Assembly (NCBI GenBank): GCA_020444775.1 | Contig: JAGRHX010000181.1 | Coordinates: 1-30,860 of the forward strand | DNA from: Gammaproteobacteria bacterium | GTDB taxonomy: Bacteria > Pseudomonadota > Gammaproteobacteria > HK1 | Direction: 5' to 3' | DNA length: 30,860 nucleotides | Shown: positions 16,466 through 22,709 of the stretch, piece after piece | How the letters are laid out: every line of letters starts with the position of its first letter | Numbering within the stretch: the first letter of the stretch is position 1 | Translations under genes and position numbers: made by a program | Notes under the pieces: model-generated | Told to the model about the DNA's origin: nothing | Database searches by the model: none | What the model saw: the letters and a program-made list of their open reading frames with translations, nothing else

Positions 16466-17830
16466 TCAAGCGATGTCGCCAAGCAGGTCGGCGTGTCCCG
16501 GGTGTCGCCACAGGCGCGGGTCGAAGGCCATGCACACGTTGCGCACGAACGGACGTCCTCGATCGGTCACACGCAACACGCCCTGGTCGTGCTCGATCAG
16601 CCCATCGTGGCTCAGCTCCTCGAGTCGGGCCATGCAGTCCGCGGCGCAGTCCAGACTGTCGAAGCCATCGTGCAGACGCGTCTGGTAGCGGCACATCAGA
16701 TCGAGAATGACCTGTCGTAGGGTCAGATCCTCATGGGTGAGCTGGTGGCCCCTGGACACGCCTGTCCCTCCCGCATCGACTTGGGCGAGATAGTCCTTCA
16801 AGCTTCGGGCATTCTGGGCGAGCGCGTACCAGGCGTCGCTGATGGCGGCCATGCCCAGACCGATGGAGAGACGCGTGTGAAACGGCGTGTAGCCCCATTG
16901 ATCCCGATGCAGGTCATGGATGCGAGCCGAGTGGAACAACGTGTCGGTTTCGAGTGCGAAATGATCCGTTCCGATTGCCAGATAGCCGGATTCGAGCAGT
17001 AGATCGCGGCCGATCTCGTACAAGGCCCGTCTTTGCTCGCCACGCGGGATCTCGGCATCGGCGTAGCGTCGTCGCTCCATGGTCGCCGGGTGGGGCTCGT
17101 GGGCATAGCCGAAGAAGGCGATGCGATCCGGGTGGATACCCACCGCCCGGGTCATGGTTTCGACGATGCCCGCCAGTCGCTGACGCGGTAGACCGTAGTT
17201 GAGGACGAAGCCGACCGAGGTGTAGCCGAGGCGGCGCGCCGTTTCGGTCGTTCTGGCAACCTGCTCGAAGGGCCTTATGTGATCGATGGTGCGCTGAACC
17301 AAAGGGTCGAAATCCTGGACGTCCAGCGTCAGCCGTGTGAAGCCATGGGCGCGCATGGCCCGCAAGTGCATCTCGGTGGTGGAACCAGGACAGGCTTCGA
17401 AGCTGAAGTCGAAAGGCGGTGTGATCCGAGCATCCTCGACCAGTGAATCCATCAGCCGGGAGAGATTGTCCGGCGTGAAGAACGCGGGCGCGCCGCTACC
17501 CAGATGCAGGCCCTTGACCCGTGGCGGACTGCCAAAGCATGCGCTGTACAAGGCCCATTCGCGTCCGAGCGCGTCGATGTAGGGCCGCTCCATACCGTCG
17601 GCGTTGGAGCGAGCCCTTGGGCCACCGCGAAAGCGGCAGCACCGCTCGGGGTCGGGCAGATGAACGTGGACACTGACGCCTTGCTCGATGTTCGATTCGG
17701 TGAAGCAGCGCCGCGCCGAGTCCATCCACAAGGCCTTGTCGAACTTCGACTGGTCCCAGAACGGCACGGGTGGGTAGCCGGTGTAACGTGGGCCGGGCAC
17801 GTTGTACTTTCGGGCCAGTGCGTTGCTCAT
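16466..17830 (-). CDS. HemN-like radical-SAM pseudoenzyme lacking the iron-sulfur ligands
   Basis: Start ATG 17830 is chosen because AGAGG lies five bases upstream and HemN-type KYNVPGPRYTGYP follows at once; length 454 matches HemN (about 457). Similarity to oxygen-independent coproporphyrinogen III oxidase runs to the end: DVQDFDPLVQR, NYGLPRQRL, FFGYAHEP, GTDHFAL, GYTPFHT, RNVCMAFD. The radical-SAM motif is broken: where HemN has PFCxxxCxFCxC, this protein has PDPERCCRFRGG, so positions equal to E. coli Cys62, Cys69 and Cys71 are Pro61, Arg68 and Gly70; only Cys65 remains. The SAM segment GGGTP is GSGAP, and the Asp before IYGLP is Val. It is likely a non-catalytic porphyrin- or heme-binding protein, fitting its place beside a hexaheme cytochrome. 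Confidence 0.9.
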   Translation of the reverse strand: MSNALARKYNVPGPRYTGYPPVPFWDQSKFDKALWMDSARRCFTESNIEQGVSVHVHLPDPERCCRFRGGPRARSNADGMERPYIDALGREWALYSACFGSPPRVKGLHLGSGAPAFFTPDNLSRLMDSLVEDARITPPFDFSFEACPGSTTEMHLRAMRAHGFTRLTLDVQDFDPLVQRTIDHIRPFEQVARTTETARRLGYTSVGFVLNYGLPRQRLAGIVETMTRAVGIHPDRIAFFGYAHEPHPATMERRRYADAEIPRGEQRRALYEIGRDLLLESGYLAIGTDHFALETDTLFHSARIHDLHRDQWGYTPFHTRLSIGLGMAAISDAWYALAQNARSLKDYLAQVDAGGTGVSRGHQLTHEDLTLRQVILDLMCRYQTRLHDGFDSLDCAADCMARLEELSHDGLIEHDQGVLRVTDRGRPFVRNVCMAFDPRLWRHPGHADLLGDIA

Positions 17831-17938
17831 GATGGCCTCTGCTTCAGTCAGCGGCGCGCCCACGACACTGCGAATCTGTGCGGGAGCCTCGGCGACGGAG
17901 TGGCTCGACGACGCCCGCGGCTGACCACGTGCCGTCAG
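17831..17938. other. Intergenic spacer, propeller protein 1 to HemN-like gene
   Basis: These 108 bases on the minus strand separate the first propeller gene's TGA (17939-17941) from the HemN-like start. I see no GG-N10-GC promoter and no terminator hairpin with a T-run, so read-through from the upstream genes is plausible. Confidence 0.4.
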
Positions 17939-19162
17939 TCAGTCCTGGGGCCGCGTACGCGCGCTCTCCAGACCACTGATGCGCGCCACGCCGCCATAGC
18001 TGCCCACCCAGAGTGTGCCCTTGGCGTCAGCGGCCAGGGAGAATACGTTGTCCGCGTACAGACCGTCCGAGGTGGTGTAGGTTTCGAAACGCTGTCCGTC
18101 GAAGCGTGCCAGTCCCTTGCTCGTGCCGACCCACAGGCCGCCGTCTGGATGCCGCTCGAGCATGAACACGTGATTCGCGGGCAGACCGTCGGACATCGTG
18201 TAGTTCCGCCAGCTCGTGCCGTCGAAGCGTGCCAGCCCACCCCCCCAGGTGCCGCACCAGACCACCCCTTGCTCGTCCACGACCAGGGCGACGATGTAGT
18301 TGGGGTTGTAGGCGATGTCGACCTGACCCAGCCCTTGCTCGACCTTTTGTCGGGCGTGATGACTGGATTCCCTGGCGGGGTCCCGCGTGAAGCTGATCTG
18401 GTCACGCACCTGCTCGTAGGGCGCGCCCAGACCCTGCGCGTGCGCCCAGTTCTGCCAATGTTCGTCCTTGAATCGCGCGAGACCACCTTCGGTCGCCATC
18501 CAGACCTCGCCATCACGGCCCATGGCCAGGCCATAGACCCAATCGTTGGGCAGGCCGGCGTCGGTATTCTCGACCGTGAACAGATCCCAGGCATCGCGTG
18601 AGTCCAAGCGACCTCCACGCACCCGATTCGCGCCGGACCAGGTCGCGATCCAGATGTCTCCGGCGGGTGTACGCAGCAGGTCGTAGACGAATGCATCACC
18701 CAGACCATGCTGGATGTTGTAGTGAGTCCATAGTTCCTTGTCGAGGTCCAGCAAGGAGAGCCCGCCGCCATAGGTGCCGACCGCCAGCTTCCCGTCGATC
18801 TTGCTCAGATGGAATATGCCGTTGGACAGCAGGCCGCTGCGTACGTCGAAGACCCGGTAGTCATCGAGTCGGGTGTCGTATCGAATCACACCCCCCGAGG
18901 TCCCCACCCACATCAGCTCACCGTCGGCGAGCATCGCCTTGACGTTGCGATTGCCGACACGGAAATGGGTGAAGTCCAGGGGGGACGCAGGCGGGTTTCC
19001 AGCGTGGGGATTCGAAGAGCCCGGCATCGGCGTCGAGTGCAGCGTGTCGCGGGGGGCGGGCAACACAGGCTGAGACGATTGTGCGCGCGGCGTGGCGCTC
19101 ACGAGCAAGCTCAGGCACAGGCTCACGCAGGTCAGCGACAGTGCTCTGGTGGGGAACTGCAC
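17939..19162 (-). CDS. Secreted seven-bladed 'two-component regulator propeller' protein 1
   Basis: The start is GTG 19162, preceded at nine bases by GAGGAG (19172-19177) and followed by a signal peptide (to about SATPRAQS). The 407-residue protein has seven Reg_prop blades, each ending in a W-x-G/A-T-type strand: MWVGTSGG, LAVGTYGGG, IWIATWSG, VWMATEGG, VWCGTWGGG, LWVGTSKG, LWVGSYGG. Between blades 4 and 5 is an insertion of about 40 residues ending in YNPNY. In hybrid sensors such propellers bind extracellular ligands, but this protein has no transmembrane helix after the signal, no kinase and no DNA-binding domain. It probably works free in the periplasm or at the cell surface. It is the tandem paralogue of the next upstream gene. 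Confidence 0.88.
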   Translation of the reverse strand: MQFPTRALSLTCVSLCLSLLVSATPRAQSSQPVLPAPRDTLHSTPMPGSSNPHAGNPPASPLDFTHFRVGNRNVKAMLADGELMWVGTSGGVIRYDTRLDDYRVFDVRSGLLSNGIFHLSKIDGKLAVGTYGGGLSLLDLDKELWTHYNIQHGLGDAFVYDLLRTPAGDIWIATWSGANRVRGGRLDSRDAWDLFTVENTDAGLPNDWVYGLAMGRDGEVWMATEGGLARFKDEHWQNWAHAQGLGAPYEQVRDQISFTRDPARESSHHARQKVEQGLGQVDIAYNPNYIVALVVDEQGVVWCGTWGGGLARFDGTSWRNYTMSDGLPANHVFMLERHPDGGLWVGTSKGLARFDGQRFETYTTSDGLYADNVFSLAADAKGTLWVGSYGGVARISGLESARTRPQD

Positions 19163-19245
19163 GACGGTTTTCTCCTCGGGTCGGTCTGCAACGATGGGCC
19201 TGGCGGACCCGGACGGGCGGGTGAGGCGGCGTTTCAGGTAAGGGC

Positions 19246-20508
19246 TCAAGACCCTGGTACCGCGATACGGACCACACCACCACGGGTACCGGCCCAGACC
19301 GAGCCATCTGGCGCGATCGCGATTGCGTAGACGTGTGCCTGAATCAGGCCTTCGTGAGGGCCGATGTTGATCCAGCGCTCGCCGTCGTAGTGGCTCAGGC
19401 CGGCATCGGTGCCGAACCATAAGGAACCATCGCGAGCCTCGGCAATGCTGTAGACGATATTGCCGGCCAATCCATCGGCGGTGGTGAAGTTGGTCCATCG
19501 CTCACCATCGAAGCGAGCGATGCCGCCGCCCCAGGTGCCAGCCCAGACGATGTTGTCACCATCGACGTGGATGGCGAACACGTAGCTCGGGTTGTAGGTG
19601 GCGCGGCCGCCGCGCAAGACGCCCAGATCGTGACGTGAACGGGTGCCCAGACCGGTGTTCTTGCTCGGTGGCAGACCCTCCTGGTTCGGCGCGCCCAGAC
19701 CATCGGCATGGCTCCATTGTTGCCAGCGCGTGCCGTCGAAGGCCGACACCCCGCCCTCGGTGGCGAACCACACACGGTTCGACGAATCGACGTCGATCCC
19801 ATAGACCCACTCGTTGATCAGCTCGTCGCTGAAGTTGGTGAAGCGGTCGCTGTCGGCGTCATAGCGCGAGGCGCCGTCCCAGGTGCCGATCCAGAGCGTG
19901 CCATCTTGCTGCTCGGCGAACGCGTACACCCAGTAGTCGGCGAGTCCGTGCATCGGAAACCAGGTCTTCCAGTTGCCATCGCGGAGTCTGGTGACACCGC
20001 CAGCGTTGGTACCGAACCATTGGGCGCCGTGCCGGTCCACCCAGATCGCGAACACGTACTCGTTGGCCAGTCCATCGTCCCGCGTGAAGCTGCGGCGTGG
20101 CTTGCGCGTCTGCAGATCGATCTCGTGCACACCCACCGAGGTGCCGACCCAGAGCGCGGCGGTGTCGGCCTGGACCGCCAGGGCACGTACATAGACGTCC
20201 TTGCCGACCTCGAACTGCTCGACCACTCGGGGCCGCCCGAGCAGGCTGGCATGTGCATCGGCCGCGCTCATCGATGAACGCTGCGTTATCGCCGATGATT
20301 GGCTGAGCGCCGTGCGTGGACCCGCCATCAGCGCCAGCATCATCACCACTATCATCCCCAGCGCCATCGGTAGCTGGACCAGACATCGATGCGTGCCGGT
20401 GGCGCCGCGGATTCTCGAAATCGAGAATCCCGATTCCGGGCATCGCGACGCTCTGGCACGGTTGTAGGTGCAGCTCTGCGAGCGCCGGGGGCCATTGATG
20501 CGGGTCAT
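19246..20508 (-). CDS. Seven-bladed 'two-component regulator propeller' protein 2
   Basis: The 420-residue protein starts at ATG 20508, which overlaps the Sel1 gene stop (ATGA) and has GGAG nine bases upstream. A hydrophobic segment at residues about 48-66 (MALGMIVVMMLALMAG) could be a late signal peptide or membrane anchor; an internal start at M48 is possible. Seven blades follow: LWVGTSVG, QWFGTNAGG, LWIGTWDG, VWFATEGG, VWAGTWGGG, LWFGTDAG, VWAGTRGG. An insertion between blades 4 and 5 ends in YNPSY, as in its paralogue downstream, with TWGGGIARFDG directly comparable to TWGGGLARFDG there. The gene pair arose by tandem duplication. No effector domain is present. Confidence 0.88.
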   Translation of the reverse strand: MTRINGPRRSQSCTYNRARASRCPESGFSISRIRGATGTHRCLVQLPMALGMIVVMMLALMAGPRTALSQSSAITQRSSMSAADAHASLLGRPRVVEQFEVGKDVYVRALAVQADTAALWVGTSVGVHEIDLQTRKPRRSFTRDDGLANEYVFAIWVDRHGAQWFGTNAGGVTRLRDGNWKTWFPMHGLADYWVYAFAEQQDGTLWIGTWDGASRYDADSDRFTNFSDELINEWVYGIDVDSSNRVWFATEGGVSAFDGTRWQQWSHADGLGAPNQEGLPPSKNTGLGTRSRHDLGVLRGGRATYNPSYVFAIHVDGDNIVWAGTWGGGIARFDGERWTNFTTADGLAGNIVYSIAEARDGSLWFGTDAGLSHYDGERWINIGPHEGLIQAHVYAIAIAPDGSVWAGTRGGVVRIAVPGS

Positions 20509-21254
20509 TGCGTGGTGCTCCGGGATTGCCGATCCCTCGCATTCGTCGCGGGACGCTCAGCTTCAGGTTGGCGGCTGCTGTTGAGGCGGGCGAGGCGCTC
20601 GGCCGCCGGGGTGTGACCGCGAGCCGCGCCACGCTCGAGCAGATCGCGCGCCGCCGCTTCGTCCCGTGGCAGGCCCAGACTACCCTTCAGATAGGCCTCG
20701 GCGAGTCCCAGGTTGGCGCGTTCATGACCCAGATCGGCGGCGGCTCGATACCACTTCAACGCGCTGGCCTCGTCCTTGTCGGTGCCTTCACCGGCGGCGT
20801 ACATTGCAGCCAGACCGTACATGGCCTCGGTGTCGCCCTTCTCAGCGGCCGCCTGGAACAGGCGCAGGGCCTCTTCGTTCTGCTCGGCGCGATCGAGAAT
20901 ATAGGCAAGCAGCGTCTGCGCGGGGGTGTGCTCGGCCCGCGCCGCTCGTCTCAGCCAATCGATGGCGCCCATCAGGTCGTCACGTGCGAAGGCCTGTCGA
21001 CCGCGTTCGAAGTCCGCCTGTGGATCGGCCAGACACGGTGTGCTGAGTAGCAGACCCAGCCACAGGCCCACCAGCGCGCGTCCGATCGTGCGCGAGTGAT
21101 GCTGGCGGCGGCGTGGTGCGCATCCGGTGTCAATCGTGGCCACGACCGACGCGGTATGGGCATGCCCGCAATCGGCACACGATTGATCGGCGTAACGAGT
21201 GCCGGAACCGGGGATCGCCGGCTCAAGCCGGGTTGTCCATGAGGACCTATACAT
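20505..21254 (-). CDS. Sel1-repeat protein with membrane-proximal N-terminus
   Basis: The start at ATG 21254 is supported by GAGGAG six bases upstream (21261-21266). The 249-residue product has an N-terminal arm of about 60 residues, one hydrophobic segment (LVGLWLGLLLSTPCLA) and then Sel1-type helical repeats, for example AAEKGDTEAMYGLAAMY, AADLGHERANLGLAEAYLKG and AARGHTPAAERLARL. Sel1 repeats are protein-protein interaction surfaces; here they probably lie in the periplasm and may scaffold the propeller proteins. It is the first gene after the sigma-54 promoter and is coupled to propeller protein 2. Confidence 0.85.
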   Translation of the reverse strand: MYRSSWTTRLEPAIPGSGTRYADQSCADCGHAHTASVVATIDTGCAPRRRQHHSRTIGRALVGLWLGLLLSTPCLADPQADFERGRQAFARDDLMGAIDWLRRAARAEHTPAQTLLAYILDRAEQNEEALRLFQAAAEKGDTEAMYGLAAMYAAGEGTDKDEASALKWYRAAADLGHERANLGLAEAYLKGSLGLPRDEAAARDLLERGAARGHTPAAERLARLNSSRQPEAERPATNARDRQSRSTTQ

Positions 21255-21273
21255 CGACCGCTCCTCGAAGCTT

Positions 21274-21286
21274 GCGGGCAACCCGC
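21274..21286 (-). other. Leader hairpin of the Sel1 transcript
   Basis: GCGGG-N3-CCCGC forms a 5-bp GC stem in the predicted 5' leader, eight bases before the GAGGAG ribosome site. It could stabilise the mRNA. Without a T-run it is not a terminator. Confidence 0.4.
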
Positions 21287-21296
21287 GTGCGCCGCA

Positions 21297-21312
21297 TGCA
21301 TCGGTCGATGCA
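21297..21312. repeat. 16-bp palindrome over the sigma-54 promoter start
   Basis: TGCATCG-GT-CGATGCA has exact seven-base arms. It covers the -12 box GC and the predicted start site, so a bound protein would block RNA polymerase. GTCGATG recurs at 21325-21331, 21 bases from the copy inside the dyad (two helical turns), and on the minus strand over the Sel1 start codon. Confidence 0.6.
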
Positions 21313-21325
21313 AAAGGTGTTCCAG
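21309..21325 (-). promoter_or_regulatory. Sigma-54 promoter of the Sel1/propeller operon
   Basis: Read on the minus strand, the site is CTGGAACACCTTTTGCA. The consensus is YTGGCACGRNNNTTGCW, and the invariant GG (21323-21322) and GC (21311-21310) are separated by exactly 10 bases, with a perfect TTGCA -12 box. It lies between the sigma-54 activator's stop and the Sel1 start; +1 would fall near 21298, giving a 44-base leader. A dyad overlaps its downstream half. Confidence 0.7.
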
Positions 21326-21331
21326 TCGATG

Positions 21332-22708
21332 TCAGCCCGTCTGACGTTCGAACTGCGCCGGCTCTTCCAGCTTGCGGTACAAGGTGGACAGGCCAATCCC
21401 GAGGCGTCGCGCGGCGGTGCGTCGATCGCCGCCGGCATCTTCTATGGCCTGCTCGATGGCGCGGATTTCGAACTGTCGGGTCCGCTCACGCAACGATCCG
21501 CTGAGGACCGGGTCGACATCGATTTCCTGGGACTGGCGAGTGACCTGATGAGGCAGATCTGCCACCCCGATCACATTGCTCTCGGTGAGGATGAGGGCTC
21601 GATCCATGACATTTTGCAGCTCACGAATGTTGCCCGGCCAGTGATAGCCGAGCAGTAGCTCCTCTGCTTCGGGCTCGATCGAGAAGCATCCTTGAAGTCC
21701 CAGCCGGGGCGGTGAGCTATCCAGGAAGTAGCGGACCAGTGCGACCACGTCCTGTGGACGCTCGCGCAGCGGCGGCAGCTCGATCTGCAGCACGTTGAGC
21801 CGATAGTAGAGATCCTCGCGGAACTGCCCTTCTTCGACCATCTTCTGCAGATCGCGATTGGTAGCGGCGAGGATCCGAACGTCGACCTGTCGGCTGCGCT
21901 CGCTACCTACCGGTCGGACCTGCTTGTCCTCTATGGCATGCAGCAACTTGACCTGCATCTCCAGCGGCAGCTCGGCGATCTCATCGAGCAGCAGGGTGCC
22001 GCCGTCGGCCTCGAGCATCAGCCCCTTCTTCGCACGATCCGCGCCGGTGAACGCCCCTTTCAGATGGCCAAAGAACTCCGATTCGAGCAGGTCCTTGGGA
22101 ATGGCGCCACAGTTGACATTGACCAGCTGCGCGGCGGCGCGCGGACTCTGTCGATGGATGACCTGCGCAATGATGCCTTTACCGGTACCGCTTTCACCGG
22201 TGATGAGCACGGTGCCCTCGGTCCGCGCCACGCGGGTGGCGAGGCGTGTGACGTTCCTGGCCGCCGCGGAGGGCAGCGCACAGGCTTCCTTGAACCGATC
22301 GGGCACCAGCGTGCGCAGTCGCTTGTTCTCCTCACTCAATGCGCGCAACCGGGCCATCTGGGTGATCCGATGCAGCAGGTCCTCTTCCTGCACGGGCTTC
22401 ACCAGATAATCGTAGGCACCGTTCTTCATGGCATCGATGGCGGTGCTGACCGAAGCGAATGCGGTCATGACGAGGAAAGCGGTGTCGACTCCGGCCTCGA
22501 TGCTTCTGCGCATGACCTCGATACCGTCTATGTCGGGCAAGCGAATGTCGCACAGCGCGACGTCCACATCGCCCTTGGTCAACCTACGCAAGGCCGCCTC
22601 ACCCGTGCTCGCCTGCTCGACGCTGAAGCCCTGCGCGCGCAATTGCGCGCAGAGCACCTGCCTGAGCGCGGTTTCGTCTTCGATTACCAGAATCTGCAAG
22701 TTCGTCAC
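21332..22708 (-). CDS. Sigma-54-dependent response regulator (NtrC family)
   Basis: The 458-residue protein starts at GTG 22708, one base after the kinase stop. Residues 1-120 are a receiver domain with acidic pair Glu10-Asp11, phosphoacceptor Asp54 (LCDIRLP), Thr82 and Lys104. Residues about 145-380 are the AAA+ domain with Walker A GESGTGKG (171-178), the sigma-54 contact loop GAFTGA (218-223) and Walker B GGTLLLDE. The C-terminus has a Fis-type helix-turn-helix (GGDRRTAARRLGIGLSTLYR). All residues for phosphorylation, ATP hydrolysis and sigma-54 contact are intact. It should be activated by the adjacent kinase and drive the sigma-54 promoter 23 bases past its own stop codon. Confidence 0.95.
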   Translation of the reverse strand: MTNLQILVIEDETALRQVLCAQLRAQGFSVEQASTGEAALRRLTKGDVDVALCDIRLPDIDGIEVMRRSIEAGVDTAFLVMTAFASVSTAIDAMKNGAYDYLVKPVQEEDLLHRITQMARLRALSEENKRLRTLVPDRFKEACALPSAAARNVTRLATRVARTEGTVLITGESGTGKGIIAQVIHRQSPRAAAQLVNVNCGAIPKDLLESEFFGHLKGAFTGADRAKKGLMLEADGGTLLLDEIAELPLEMQVKLLHAIEDKQVRPVGSERSRQVDVRILAATNRDLQKMVEEGQFREDLYYRLNVLQIELPPLRERPQDVVALVRYFLDSSPPRLGLQGCFSIEPEAEELLLGYHWPGNIRELQNVMDRALILTESNVIGVADLPHQVTRQSQEIDVDPVLSGSLRERTRQFEIRAIEQAIEDAGGDRRTAARRLGIGLSTLYRKLEEPAQFERQTG

Positions 22709-22709
22709 G

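Noticed and set aside
21120..21180. CADCGH in the N-terminal arm of the Sel1 protein as a heme c site
   Set aside because: Spacing is C-x2-C-x-H, not CXXCH, and the segment precedes the hydrophobic signal/anchor helix.
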